A stretch of DNA of 64,000 nucleotides from an uncultured Flavobacteriaceae bacterium. Its GTDB lineage: Bacteria > Bacteroidota > Bacteroidia > Flavobacteriales > Flavobacteriaceae. The translations under genes and the position numbers were made by a program. Position 1 is the stretch's first letter; each line of letters begins with the position of its first letter. Positions 28,936 to 37,488 of the stretch are shown piece by piece. Location: contig CALSUF010000002.1 of the NCBI GenBank assembly GCA_943789465.1, positions 496,001-560,000 on the forward strand, in the 5' to 3' direction. A model generated the notes under the pieces. It had not been told where the DNA came from, did not search any database, and worked only from the letters and a program-made list of their open reading frames with translations.

Positions 28936-29763
28936 ATGAAACGATTAAAATTTATTGCTCTCTGTATGGTAATAGTTATGGGAACAAGTTGCCAAAATTT
29001 AAAAAAAACTCCAAAGAAAAGTGAGTTAAACAAACCTCCAAAAGAAACGTATGTATTGGTACATTCAGCTTGGTTAGGGGGATGGCAATGGGAAAATGTT
29101 GCTAAAACACTTAAAGAAAATGGACATACGGTATTAACTCCCGACCTGCCAGGACACGGTAATGACAAAACGTCTCCTGCTGATATTACAATGGATGAAT
29201 ATGTGAAAACTCTTACGACAATCTTAGATCAACAAAATAATCCTGTTATTTTGGTTGGTCATAGTTTTAATGGTATCACTGTGAGTAGAGTGGCAGAACT
29301 AAGACCAAAAAAGATTAAGAAATTAGTTTTTTTAACTGCTTTTTTATTACCTAATGGAGGTTCCTTTTTTGGAGCTGTGCAAGGGGTTGAAGGCTCTAAA
29401 GCTGTGGAAAATTTCTTTTTATCAGAGGATAAAACGTATGCTCTTGTTAAAGAAGAAGAAATTCAAAATGCTTTTGCTCACGATATTTCAAAAGAAGCAT
29501 TTGAGGGTGCAAAACCATATATTGTACCTGAGCCTGCAGCACCCTTATCTTATGAATTGAAGATCACTGATGAAAACTTTGGAAAAATTCCTAAATATTA
29601 TATCGAATGTACAGATGATAAAGCAATCCCTATAGAAGTGCAAAGAGCAATGTATAATGGGAAAGTAAAAAAATCGTATTCATTAAAATCGAGTCATACC
29701 CCTAATTTTTCTCAACCTGAAAAATTAGCAGCTATACTTTTAGAAATTAAAAATACCGATTAA
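28936..29763 (+). CDS. Alpha/beta-hydrolase lipoprotein (methylesterase/hydroxynitrile lyase-like)
   Basis: A 275-residue protein with a lipoprotein signal (LCMVIVMGTSC, lipobox Cys near residue 18), so it is probably anchored to a membrane. The hydrolase domain has VLVHSAWLGGWQWENVA, the nucleophile elbow VGHSFNGIT (Ser), Asp in ECTDDKAIP, and the catalytic His in SSHTPNFSQP. This layout is that of small esterases related to plant methylesterases and salicylate esterases. The substrate is unknown. It follows a decayed integrase and is bordered downstream by a strong hairpin, so it may be an acquired gene, but codon usage does not look foreign by eye. Confidence 0.85.
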   Translation: MKRLKFIALCMVIVMGTSCQNLKKTPKKSELNKPPKETYVLVHSAWLGGWQWENVAKTLKENGHTVLTPDLPGHGNDKTSPADITMDEYVKTLTTILDQQNNPVILVGHSFNGITVSRVAELRPKKIKKLVFLTAFLLPNGGSFFGAVQGVEGSKAVENFFLSEDKTYALVKEEEIQNAFAHDISKEAFEGAKPYIVPEPAAPLSYELKITDENFGKIPKYYIECTDDKAIPIEVQRAMYNGKVKKSYSLKSSHTPNFSQPEKLAAILLEIKNTD

Positions 29764-29808
29764 AAGACATCCTATGTCGTAGTGTAAAAACTCAATAGAC
29801 TCTATTCA

Positions 29809-29853
29809 ACTACCACATGAAAAGTTATTTCGATAATCTTTTCATGTGGTAGT
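29809..29853. terminator. Long hairpin with UUCG loop between convergent genes
   Basis: ACTACCACATGAAAAG (29809-29824) and CTTTTCATGTGGTAGT (29838-29853) are perfect 16-bp complements. The interior adds TTAT/ATAA around a TTCG tetraloop with a single bulged T, giving a stem of about 20 bp. It lies between the plus-strand hydrolase and the minus-strand M23 gene, so a bidirectional terminator is likely. The plus side has only a short T-run (GTTTAGTTT). Confidence 0.65.
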
Positions 29854-29888
29854 TTAGTTTAATAGTGTAAAGTTATAAAAACCACTTT

Positions 29889-30572
29889 TTAATATAACTT
29901 CAAAACCAAATTTGGATCGGGACAATTCGCGCGATAAAACGCTAAATTATTTTGAGATGTTACACCGGGATAATCGCCTTCAAAATTTTCAATGTTCTTA
30001 ATAATTTGAAAGTGTAAATGTGGGGCATAATCACCATTAATTTCTGTACCCCCTATGTGTCCAATCACTTGTTTTTTAGTTATTTGAGTGTTTTCTCTTA
30101 AATAGTTAATTGATGACCTTGATAAATGACCGTACAGTGTATAAAACTCTACATTATCAATGCAGTGTTTCAGGAGAACCGTCGGACCATAATCCCCATG
30201 ATTTTTATTATCTTTAAAACTATGTACTACACCATCAAAAGCAGCAAGTACAGGTGTTTCAGCAGCACACCATAAGTCAATTCCCAAATGAATATTCCGC
30301 GTCTCTAATGCACTTTTAGAGTTAAAATAGTTGCTTCTATTGTAAATTGACCGTGGCTCTAAATACCCCCCAAAGGCAATGGATTTTTTTCGATCTTGAA
30401 GGTATTGGTTAATGTAAGTAGTCCATGAATTTGAGCAGCTGGAATCAAAGTCTTTGAGAGCCTTATTGTCCGCCGATAAATCAATAGAAACATAGTCACT
30501 AAAATCGACTGAAGGTGCAATGACCTTGACTGGAGCATTTGACAAGCCAAATAAAAAAGTATTAAAATCCAT
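29889..30572 (-). CDS. M23 family (LytM-like) metallopeptidase
   Basis: A zinc peptidase-type protein with the M23 metal motif HLGIDLW (His and Asp, near residue 104 from ATG 30572), the second pair APHLHFQI, and LYGHLS. M23 enzymes cut peptide cross-links in peptidoglycan. I chose the ATG at 30572 (MDFNTFLFGL, 227 residues) over the GTG at 30599, which adds nine residues. No signal peptide or lipobox is visible with either start, which is odd for a wall enzyme. It faces meaB on the other strand. Confidence 0.85.
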   Translation of the reverse strand: MDFNTFLFGLSNAPVKVIAPSVDFSDYVSIDLSADNKALKDFDSSCSNSWTTYINQYLQDRKKSIAFGGYLEPRSIYNRSNYFNSKSALETRNIHLGIDLWCAAETPVLAAFDGVVHSFKDNKNHGDYGPTVLLKHCIDNVEFYTLYGHLSRSSINYLRENTQITKKQVIGHIGGTEINGDYAPHLHFQIIKNIENFEGDYPGVTSQNNLAFYRANCPDPNLVLKLY

Positions 30573-30659
30573 TACATCAAATAAGTTATAAAGATACACA
30601 CAATCAAAAAATAATACTAATATAAAAAATTAGATTAATTTAGCAGCAATAGATGAAAC

Positions 30660-31751
30660 GTGGACAAAAAGCAACTAAATAAAGCAGCACTTCAAGAAAA
30701 AGAAGGGATTTCAAATAAAGAGATCACCAATGAGCAGGCAATTTTTAATTTAAAAAAAAACCGTCAAAAACACCCCTCAACAGAAGAGTTACTAGCGGGA
30801 ATCATAGCAGGAAACACAGCTGCACTCAGTCGCGGCATTACACTTATTGAAAGCCATAATGTTGCGCACAAAGTTAAAGCAAATGCACTGATTCAAAACT
30901 GCTTAGAACATAGAAAACCTTCTATAAGAATTGGAATTACAGGTGTTCCTGGAGTAGGAAAAAGCACATTTATAGAAACACTTGGCACCTATTTAACCAT
31001 GCTTGGCAAGAAAGTTGCGGTGTTGGCTGTAGATCCAAGTAGTAGCCTAAGTAAAGGCAGTATTTTGGGCGACAAAACTCGCATGGATACACTTGTAAAG
31101 AATCCAAATGCGTTTATCCGTCCTTCTGCAGCAGGCAATGCATTGGGAGGTGTGTCGCGACACACACGAGAAGCTATTACGCTTTGTGAAACAGCTGGCT
31201 ACGATGTCATTCTGATTGAAACTGTTGGCGTTGGACAAAGCGAAACGTCCGTTCACAGTATGGTTGATTTCTTCTTATTACTAAAACTCGCGGGGGCTGG
31301 TGATGAACTACAAGGAATCAAGCGTGGAATTATTGAAATGGCGGATGCTATTATCATCAACAAAGCAGATGGAAACAACCTAACAGCTGCTAAAATAGCA
31401 AAAGTGGAATTTAACCGCGCTCTTCACTTCTACCCTGCTAAGACTTCTGGATGGACACCTCAAGTAGTTTTGTGTAGTGCACTTGAAAACAAAGGCATCG
31501 ATACTACTTGGAATTTAATATCTGACTATGTGCGTCATGCCAACAAAGAAGGCTATTTCGCAAAAAAGCGTCAGGAGCAAAATAGTTTTTGGCTACTCCA
31601 AACCATTGAAAACCAGTTAAAAGATCGATTTTTTCAGGACGAAGTGATCGCTAAAGAATTAAAAATACAACTAGAATTAATAGCAGCCAATAAACGATCT
31701 CCATTTGCAGCAGCCGAATTCTTATTGGACCTTCACAAAACGCGCGTTTAG
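30660..31751 (+). CDS. meaB: MeaB/ArgK-type GTPase, methylmalonyl-CoA mutase chaperone
   Basis: A 363-residue G3E-family GTPase that guards and reloads adenosylcobalamin-dependent methylmalonyl-CoA mutase. The P-loop is GITGVPGVGKSTFIE (about residues 98-112), then VDPSSSLSKGSILGDKTRM, the switch and magnesium motif ETVGVGQSE, and the NKAD guanine-specificity motif. The start is GTG 30660, because the nearby ATG at 30653 is in another frame that stops after nine codons. The 3' end overlaps the convergent PAP2 gene by 30 bases. The mutase itself is not in the window. Confidence 0.93.
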   Translation: MDKKQLNKAALQEKEGISNKEITNEQAIFNLKKNRQKHPSTEELLAGIIAGNTAALSRGITLIESHNVAHKVKANALIQNCLEHRKPSIRIGITGVPGVGKSTFIETLGTYLTMLGKKVAVLAVDPSSSLSKGSILGDKTRMDTLVKNPNAFIRPSAAGNALGGVSRHTREAITLCETAGYDVILIETVGVGQSETSVHSMVDFFLLLKLAGAGDELQGIKRGIIEMADAIIINKADGNNLTAAKIAKVEFNRALHFYPAKTSGWTPQVVLCSALENKGIDTTWNLISDYVRHANKEGYFAKKRQEQNSFWLLQTIENQLKDRFFQDEVIAKELKIQLELIAANKRSPFAAAEFLLDLHKTRV

Positions 31752-32288
31752 ACGTTTAAAAATCGTAAAAAACAAATAGCCCGCTAGTACCCCAAAAGAC
31801 AAGCCACACAAAATATCTAAAGGATAATGAAGTCCTAAGTAGATACGACTGTAAGCTACAACTATACTCCAAACAATCATAAAATAAATGAGATTTTTAT
31901 AGATAGGTCGCAACATTAAGCCTGTAAAAATCGCAGTTGCCATTGAATTGGACGAATGCCCCGAAAAGAAGCCATAACCCCAACAGTCACCTTGTCTGAT
32001 CAACTCGAGCACTCCTTCTTGTGCACAAGGACGCAGGCGTTCAAAAGTGAATTTAAACAAATTGGTAGTTTGATCCGTAAACAAAATCATTCCTGCAATA
32101 GTAAGTACAAGAATTATAATTCCTCTAGTAGTTAAGCGCCTGGCCATTAAATAAAGTAAAACAATGTATAATGGAATAAAAGTCCGCTTGTTTGTAACAA
32201 CCAACCAAAACCCGTCCCAAGACGCGGTTCCTAAATTGTTAAGATAAAGCAATAGTGATTGGTCTAATTCTATAAGTTGATCTAACAT
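31722..32288 (-). CDS. PAP2 family membrane phosphatase
   Basis: A 188-residue protein with about five membrane helices and the three parts of the acid-phosphatase signature: KFTFERLRPC (K-x6-RP), FFSGHSSNSMAT (SGH) and SRIYLGLHYPLDILCG (R-x5-H-x3-D). Such enzymes dephosphorylate lipid phosphates, such as undecaprenyl pyrophosphate or phosphatidylglycerol phosphate. The precise lipid is unknown. It is the last gene of a tight MATE-small protein-PAP2 operon with gaps of 1-2 bases. Confidence 0.9.
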   Translation of the reverse strand: MLDQLIELDQSLLLYLNNLGTASWDGFWLVVTNKRTFIPLYIVLLYLMARRLTTRGIIILVLTIAGMILFTDQTTNLFKFTFERLRPCAQEGVLELIRQGDCWGYGFFSGHSSNSMATAIFTGLMLRPIYKNLIYFMIVWSIVVAYSRIYLGLHYPLDILCGLSFGVLAGYLFFTIFKRLNARFVKVQ

Positions 32289-32290
32289 AG

Positions 32291-32518
32291 TTAATTGTCG
32301 TAAGTTGAGACCTCAGAATCATAAAAAGCCGTCGCTTCTTTAATGGCTGTTTCGGTTTCTGAAAGCAATTCTTCTTCGTCTTGAGTATCAAAATCTTCTA
32401 ACCACTCTACTTCGTCCGTTTCTAAATTAATGATGAAACGTGGGAAATCTGTATGTATCACATAAATTGCCGTTGGAAATTTCGTGTTATCTCCGAGAAT
32501 AAATTTTGGTAATTCCAT
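32291..32518 (-). CDS. Small acidic conserved-looking protein, unknown function
   Basis: A 75-residue soluble protein beginning MELPKFILGDNTKFPTAIYV, with a WLEDFDTQDEEELLSETE acidic stretch. I do not recognise a named domain. It is tightly packed, starting one base after the MATE stop and ending two bases before the PAP2 start, which strongly supports it as a real gene. No signal peptide or membrane segment is visible. Confidence 0.75.
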   Translation of the reverse strand: MELPKFILGDNTKFPTAIYVIHTDFPRFIINLETDEVEWLEDFDTQDEEELLSETETAIKEATAFYDSEVSTYDN

Positions 32519-32519
32519 A

Positions 32520-33896
32520 TTAGTTGTTATGAGTTTGTATTAAACGGTTTGTTAGATAGATAAATCTAAGATATAAAAAAATTGATGCCGACCCTAATCC
32601 TACTAAAAGTCCAATCCAGATGCCTGTGCTTCCATAAACTTCTTCCTTTCCAAGAAAATAACTCGTTGGAAAACCAATCATCCAATACGATATAAAGGTC
32701 AACAGCGTTGGAATTTTCACATCTTGTAAGCCTCGCAAAGCTCCTAAAAATACAACTTGAGCACTATCACTCAGTTGAAAAAGTGCCGCAACCAGAAGAA
32801 GTTTTGAGGCAATTACCACTACTTCTTGGTTGTCTAAATAATTATTTACGTCTTTTAAGTCGAGATATAGCGCCGGGAATTGCTTATGAAATACCAAAAA
32901 AAGAATTGCAAACAGAGAGGCGAATAAAATTCCCATTAAAAATATGGACTTGGCAATGCGCTGTAGTTCCACGTAGTTTTTCAATCCTTTTTGATTACCA
33001 ACCCGAATCATGGCAGTGACACTTAACCCCATGGCAATCATAAAGGTCATAGAGGATAAATTCAATGCAATTTGGTTGGCTGCTTGTGCATTTTTACCCA
33101 AGGCACCACTCAACCATATTGCTGCTGTAAAAATAGCCACTTCAAATAACATTTGCATAGCGCTCGGTAATCCAAGGTTGATGATTTTTTTGAGCATATA
33201 ATTATCCAATACAAAGAGTTTTATATGGGTTACAAATGCCTTTGCTTTAGTGTTGTTTTTAAGTAAAAGCCATATTAAAACAATCATAGCAACTCGAGAA
33301 ATCAAGGTACCAATTCCAGCACCAACAATACCCATTTTTGGAAAGCCAAATTTTCCGAAAATCAAAAGATAATTAAACCCAACATTTAATAAATTAGCAA
33401 TAATGGTTGCATACATAGCGTGTTTTGTCAATGACAAACCATCGCTAAATTGTTTAAACCCTTGAAAAATGATAAGAGGAATTAAAGATATGGCGACAAT
33501 ATTTAAATAGGGCATTGCTAAAACCACTACTTCTTCAGGTTGTTTCATGAAATACATGAGCGGTTTGGCAAGTAAAATCATCCCATATAACAAAAGACTT
33601 AAAACAGTACACAAAAACAAGCCATGCTTAAAAGCAGACTTTCCTTTTTTGAAATCGTTCTCGGAATCTGCTTCAGCTACAAGTGGAGTAATTGCCGTAG
33701 AAAACCCAATACCTAAGGACATTGCTACAAAGAAAAAGCTATTTCCAAGTGAAACAGCAGCCAACTCGGCAGATCCTAACTGCCCCACCATAATGTTATC
33801 TACAAATCCAACAAACGTGTGCCCAAGCATGCCCATAATTACAGGTGCAGCTAACTTCCAATTGTAGTTAAATTCTTTTGTTAAGTGTGCAAACAT
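32520..33896 (-). CDS. MATE family efflux transporter
   Basis: A 458-residue inner-membrane protein with about 12 hydrophobic segments. It shows typical MATE motifs: the N-terminal LAAPVIMGMLGHTFVGFVDNIMVGQLGSAELAAVSLGNS and the mirrored IINLGLPSAMQMLFEVAIF at the start of the second half. MATE transporters export cationic drugs or metabolites using Na+ or H+ gradients. It heads the operon with the small acidic protein and PAP2 genes, after the DUF5606 terminator. Confidence 0.93.
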   Translation of the reverse strand: MFAHLTKEFNYNWKLAAPVIMGMLGHTFVGFVDNIMVGQLGSAELAAVSLGNSFFFVAMSLGIGFSTAITPLVAEADSENDFKKGKSAFKHGLFLCTVLSLLLYGMILLAKPLMYFMKQPEEVVVLAMPYLNIVAISLIPLIIFQGFKQFSDGLSLTKHAMYATIIANLLNVGFNYLLIFGKFGFPKMGIVGAGIGTLISRVAMIVLIWLLLKNNTKAKAFVTHIKLFVLDNYMLKKIINLGLPSAMQMLFEVAIFTAAIWLSGALGKNAQAANQIALNLSSMTFMIAMGLSVTAMIRVGNQKGLKNYVELQRIAKSIFLMGILFASLFAILFLVFHKQFPALYLDLKDVNNYLDNQEVVVIASKLLLVAALFQLSDSAQVVFLGALRGLQDVKIPTLLTFISYWMIGFPTSYFLGKEEVYGSTGIWIGLLVGLGSASIFLYLRFIYLTNRLIQTHNN

Positions 33897-33912
33897 TCTA
33901 AAACAAGGTGTT

Positions 33913-33942
33913 AAAAAAAGCAGCTCTAAGCTGCTTTTTTTT
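33913..33942 (-). terminator. Terminator after the DUF5606 gene
   Basis: AAAAAAAGCAGCT (33913-33925) and AGCTGCTTTTTTTT (33929-33942) form a tight stem with a three-base loop, ending in A/T runs on both sides. On the minus strand it ends the def-DUF5606 transcript before the MATE gene. Its arm reaches the DUF5606 stop codon. Confidence 0.8.
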
Positions 33943-34360
33943 ATTCTTCTTCTTCTAAACTAGAAGCTTCAGTATTAAAATCAAGGAGCTGGTGATTATT
34001 TAATAAATTATACCAATTTAAAATCTTTTTGATGTCACTAGGATACACACGATCTTCATCATAATCAGGAAGCACCGAAAAAAAATAAGCTTCTAAATCA
34101 TCTTTTGAGGATTTTGGACTGGTGCTTGTTTCGGCGCCTTTTTCTTTGTCAAAAATCTTTGAAAACACCTCTTTTAAAGGGAGCTCTTCACCTAATGTAT
34201 AAATTGCAATTTCACTCAACAGGCTCACATTACTACTTATGCTTACTGAAATTCGTTTTTGATCTAGTAAAGATTCTACGATAAATCCGCCACGGGATTG
34301 GGTAATTAATTTGTATAAGCCTGGTTTTTTAGAAATGGCTAAAATTTTATCTAATTCCAT
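33941..34360 (-). CDS. DUF5606 family protein
   Basis: A 139-residue soluble protein starting ELDKILAISKKPGLYKLITQSRGGFIVESL with an acidic C-terminus (EASSLEEEE). This opening matches the DUF5606 family found in Bacteroidota next to def. The function is unknown. It lies 20 bases downstream of def and is followed by a strong terminator, so the two form a bicistronic unit. Confidence 0.85.
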   Translation of the reverse strand: MELDKILAISKKPGLYKLITQSRGGFIVESLLDQKRISVSISSNVSLLSEIAIYTLGEELPLKEVFSKIFDKEKGAETSTSPKSSKDDLEAYFFSVLPDYDEDRVYPSDIKKILNWYNLLNNHQLLDFNTEASSLEEEE

Positions 34361-34380
34361 TGATTAATTTTATTATTAAT

Positions 34381-34974
34381 TTAAGATCTTTTTTTTGAAA
34401 TATTTGGAAATCGCATGCGGTAATCAACGCTTGTTTTACCCTTGGATATATTGGTCAACTTTCCTTTTAACAAGCGTTTTTTTAGAGATGAAACTTTATC
34501 TGTAAATAGTACACCTTCGATGTGATCATATTCGTGTTGAATAACTCTGGCAATTAGACCTTCAAATTCTTCAACATGTGTTTTAAAATTTTCATCTTGA
34601 TATTCGACTTTTATTTTGGGACATCTAGAAACATCTTCACGCACATTAGGGATGCTTAAACAACCTTCATTAAAATCCCATTCTTCTCCTGATTCTTCAA
34701 GGATTTTGGCATTTATAAAGGTGCGCTTAAAAGCTTTTAGTTCTGCTTGTTCTTCTGGAGAATAGCTTTCATCATCTGAAAAAGGAGCTGTATCCACTAA
34801 AAACAAACGTATTGAAAGACCAACTTGTGGTGCCGCCAAGCCAACGCCATAAGCGCCGTACATAGACTCGTACATATTGGCAATAACCTGCTCTAATTTT
34901 GGATAGTCTTTAGAGATTTCAGTTGCTCTTTTTTTAAGAACTGGATCTCCGTAAGCCACAATAGGTAAAATCAT
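34381..34974 (-). CDS. def: Peptide deformylase
   Basis: A 197-residue metalloenzyme that removes the formyl group from nascent proteins. All three motifs are present: GVGLAAPQVG (about residues 43-52), EGCLSIP with the metal Cys, and HEYDHIEGV with the two metal His and catalytic Glu. There is a loop insertion after LFLVDTAPF typical of Bacteroidota enzymes. It has a TAnnTTTG element 20 bases upstream and DUF5606 downstream. Confidence 0.96.
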   Translation of the reverse strand: MILPIVAYGDPVLKKRATEISKDYPKLEQVIANMYESMYGAYGVGLAAPQVGLSIRLFLVDTAPFSDDESYSPEEQAELKAFKRTFINAKILEESGEEWDFNEGCLSIPNVREDVSRCPKIKVEYQDENFKTHVEEFEGLIARVIQHEYDHIEGVLFTDKVSSLKKRLLKGKLTNISKGKTSVDYRMRFPNISKKRS

Positions 34975-34993
34975 AGTGCTAAATATAAGGGCT

Positions 34994-35001
34994 CAAAAAT
35001 A
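34994..35001 (-). promoter_or_regulatory. -7 promoter element for def
   Basis: The minus strand reads TATTTTTG, matching TAnnTTTG, 19 bases before the def ATG. No -33 element was identified. Confidence 0.45.
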
Positions 35002-35035
35002 CGATTTTTGAAATTATAAAATAATAGTTACATCA

Positions 35036-35446
35036 TTATTTATTATGAAGGTATGATTGTAAAATAAGTGTGGCGCTAATTTTATCTACTAAGGCCTTGT
35101 TTTTTCGTTGTTTTTTTTTGAGACCACTATCAATCATGGTTTGAAATGCCATTTTAGAGGTAAAACGTTCATCTACTCTTTCAATAGAAATATGTGGAAT
35201 TTCTTTTTTTAAAATTTTAATAAATTTCAAAATTAATGGTTCGCTTTCTGAAAGTTCATTATTCATTTGTTTTGGCAAGCCAATTAAAAACAATTCTACC
35301 AATTCACTTTCACAGTACGTTTTTAAAAAAGGAACAAGATTTTTAGTATCTACAGTAGTCAAACCAGAAGCTATTATTTGCATCTCATCTGTCACGGCTA
35401 TTCCCGTACGTTTACTCCCGTAATCTATTGCTAAAAGACGTCCCAT
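35036..35446 (-). CDS. ruvX: RuvX/YqgF family Holliday junction resolvase-like nuclease
   Basis: A 136-residue RNase H-fold protein. The opening GRLLAIDYGSKRTGIAVTDE (first catalytic Asp), the middle LFLIGLPKQMNNELSESE (with Glu) and VDERFTSKMA then ALVDKISATLILQSYL are the YqgF motifs. Family members process 16S rRNA 5' ends and are proposed to resolve Holliday junctions. The frame is open further upstream to 35506, but the ATG at 35446 gives the standard start directly before the first strand, so I prefer it. It is upstream of def on the same strand. Confidence 0.92.
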   Translation of the reverse strand: MGRLLAIDYGSKRTGIAVTDEMQIIASGLTTVDTKNLVPFLKTYCESELVELFLIGLPKQMNNELSESEPLILKFIKILKKEIPHISIERVDERFTSKMAFQTMIDSGLKKKQRKNKALVDKISATLILQSYLHNK

Positions 35447-35605
35447 AGGCTGCGAAAATACAATTTTATGACGAACTGTCTTTTGAAGCATTACACAGAA
35501 AATCAATATCTGTTTAATTTTTAATAGAAAACGGGTGAAAATTGTTCAAATTGATAAATATTATTCAAAATGAAGAAGGCGTTATATTTTATTTCTTTTT
35601 AAGCT

Positions 35606-35613
35606 TATATTTG
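35606..35613 (+). promoter_or_regulatory. -7 promoter element for dapD
   Basis: TATATTTG matches TAnnTTTG exactly and lies 15 bases before the ATG at 35629. It lies inside the longer open frame that could start at 35542, which supports the internal ATG as the true start. Confidence 0.6.
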
Positions 35614-35628
35614 ACAAAAAAACACTTG

Positions 35629-36444
35629 ATGGACAACTTAAGATCACTTATTGAAACTGCTTGGGAAAATCGAGCACTTTTAGAAGAAACCACAACAAAA
35701 GAGGCAATTAGAACAATCGTTGATTTGTTAGATAAAGGAGACCTTAGAGTTGCGGAACCCACTACAAACGGTTGGCAAGTTAATGAATGGGTCAAGAAAG
35801 CAGTTGTCATGTATTTCCCTATTCAAACCATGGAAACTCTAGAAGTTGGACCCTTTGAATTTCATGATAAAATCCCTTTGAAAACAGGTTATGCAAAAAA
35901 AGGCATCCGTGTGGTACCACATGCCGTGGCACGTCATGGAGCTTATATTTCAAAAGGCACTATTTTAATGCCTAGCTATGTAAATATTGGAGCATACGTT
36001 GATGAAGGTACTATGGTAGACACTTGGGCTACTGTTGGTAGTTGTGCTCAAATAGGCAAAAACGTTCACCTTTCTGGAGGTGTTGGCATTGGTGGTGTTC
36101 TAGAGCCGCTTCAGGCAGCTCCCGTAATTATTGAAGATAATGCCTTTATAGGCTCTCGATGTATTGTTGTAGAAGGCGTTCGTGTGGAAACAGAAGCGGT
36201 TCTTGGTGCGGGTGTTGTTTTGACTATGAGTACAAAAATTATTGATGTAACTGGAAATAAACCCGTTGAATACAAAGGGATTGTTCCTGCAAGATCTGTA
36301 GTCATTCCTGGTAGTTATTCAAAAGAGTTTCCATCTGGAAATTTCAATGTTCCATGTGCACTAATTATTGGAAGAAGAAAAGAAAGCACTAACAAAAAAA
36401 CTTCTTTAAATGATGCATTAAGAACGCATAACGTAGCGGTATAA
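35629..36444 (+). CDS. dapD: 2,3,4,5-tetrahydropyridine-2,6-dicarboxylate N-succinyltransferase
   Basis: A 271-residue cytoplasmic enzyme of the succinylase route to lysine and meso-diaminopimelate, needed for peptidoglycan. The N-terminal helical domain (LRSLIETAWENRALLEETTT) is followed by a left-handed beta helix of hexapeptide repeats (GAYISKGTILMPSYVNIGAY, GKNVHLSGGVGIGGVLEPLQ). Length equals that of E. coli DapD (274). I use the ATG at 35629, because the extra 29 residues from 35542 are hydrophobic and not part of the family, and a promoter element lies within them. Confidence 0.95.
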   Translation: MDNLRSLIETAWENRALLEETTTKEAIRTIVDLLDKGDLRVAEPTTNGWQVNEWVKKAVVMYFPIQTMETLEVGPFEFHDKIPLKTGYAKKGIRVVPHAVARHGAYISKGTILMPSYVNIGAYVDEGTMVDTWATVGSCAQIGKNVHLSGGVGIGGVLEPLQAAPVIIEDNAFIGSRCIVVEGVRVETEAVLGAGVVLTMSTKIIDVTGNKPVEYKGIVPARSVVIPGSYSKEFPSGNFNVPCALIIGRRKESTNKKTSLNDALRTHNVAV

Positions 36445-36476
36445 CTGTATTAAAAAAAACTTGGTAACCAATTAAG

Positions 36477-36496
36477 CCATGCCGAAAAGGTCATGG
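36477..36496 (+). terminator. Weak hairpin after dapD
   Basis: CCATGCC and GGTCATGG pair around a GAAAA loop with one bulged T, followed by AAATTTTAAC. The T-run is short, so its role as a terminator between dapD and the glycan cluster is uncertain. Confidence 0.35.
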
Positions 36497-36538
36497 AAAT
36501 TTTAACTTATATTTACAAAAATATTTTTTTTTATAATT

Positions 36539-37450
36539 ATGGTTAATAAATTACGAAAAACTAGCTTAAGGTTGTTGAGAAAAATGCGTTTTCTACCTTC
36601 AAAAATTTATGCTCACTTTTTGTATGAATATTATACCGGAAAAAAATTGAATTTAAAAAAACCTATTGAATTTAATGAAAAAATACAATGGTATAAAGTT
36701 TTTTATCATCCAAAAATTCTAAACCAATTAGTCGATAAATTTGCTGTTAGAACTTATGTCGAAGAGAAAATTGGACCTGAATATCTCAATGAAATTTACG
36801 GAGTATATGAAAAACCTGAACAAGTACCTTTTGAAGATTTACCAGATCAATTTGTGATTAAAGCCACTCACACTAGCAGTCACAACCTAATTGTCACAGA
36901 CAAAACAAAGGTAAACACAAAATCAGCTTTGAAACTTTTTAAAATATGGCTTGGTAAAAATCAATATTACAGAACAGGTCAAGAGTGGGCTTACAAAGAT
37001 GTGAAACCCCGTTTAATTGCAGAAAAATATCTAAAGGATGATGAGAGATCTTCGCTTATAGACTATAAATTTTATTGTTTTGATGGCGTAGCTAAGTTTT
37101 TAGAAGTTCATCTGGACAGAGCTGATAATCATAAAAGAGGATTTTTTGACCTAGACTTTGAACCCTTGCCCTTTCGTTATGTTACCATAGAGAAAAGCAT
37201 CACAACTAAGATCAAAAAACCTTCCAATCTTGACGAAATGAAGAAATTATCTGAAATACTCGCAGACAAATTTCCTTATGTACGGGTCGATTTTTATTCA
37301 ATTAAAGGAAAAGCTGTTTTTGGTGAAATGACTTTTTACCCTTCGGATGGAAGAAAAGATTTTATTCCTGATGAATATAACAAAATCATAGGCGACTACA
37401 TTAGACTTCCAGAGCTGAAAAACGGGCAGAATTCAATTACTGAATTTTAA
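36539..37450 (+). CDS. TupA-like ATP-grasp protein (glycan cluster)
   Basis: A 303-residue protein of the TupA-like ATP-grasp family. Recognisable parts are FNEKIQWYKVFY near residue 45, VDKFAVRTYVEEKIG, QFVIKATHTSSHNLIV (ATP-binding strand) and the acidic metal site VDFYSIKGKAVFGEMTFYPSDG near the C-terminus. TupA is tied to teichuronopeptide synthesis in Bacillus, and family members are found in surface-polysaccharide loci where they probably ligate amino acids or peptides to sugars. The partner substrate here is unknown. It opens a cluster of five glycan genes. Confidence 0.82.
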   Translation: MVNKLRKTSLRLLRKMRFLPSKIYAHFLYEYYTGKKLNLKKPIEFNEKIQWYKVFYHPKILNQLVDKFAVRTYVEEKIGPEYLNEIYGVYEKPEQVPFEDLPDQFVIKATHTSSHNLIVTDKTKVNTKSALKLFKIWLGKNQYYRTGQEWAYKDVKPRLIAEKYLKDDERSSLIDYKFYCFDGVAKFLEVHLDRADNHKRGFFDLDFEPLPFRYVTIEKSITTKIKKPSNLDEMKKLSEILADKFPYVRVDFYSIKGKAVFGEMTFYPSDGRKDFIPDEYNKIIGDYIRLPELKNGQNSITEF

Positions 37451-37488
37451 ATATTTTATTGATTAACAATTTCTGATTAAAATAAATC

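Noticed and set aside
35542-35628. N-terminal extension of DapD
   Set aside because: The extra residues are hydrophobic, not part of the family, and contain an exact TAnnTTTG promoter element.
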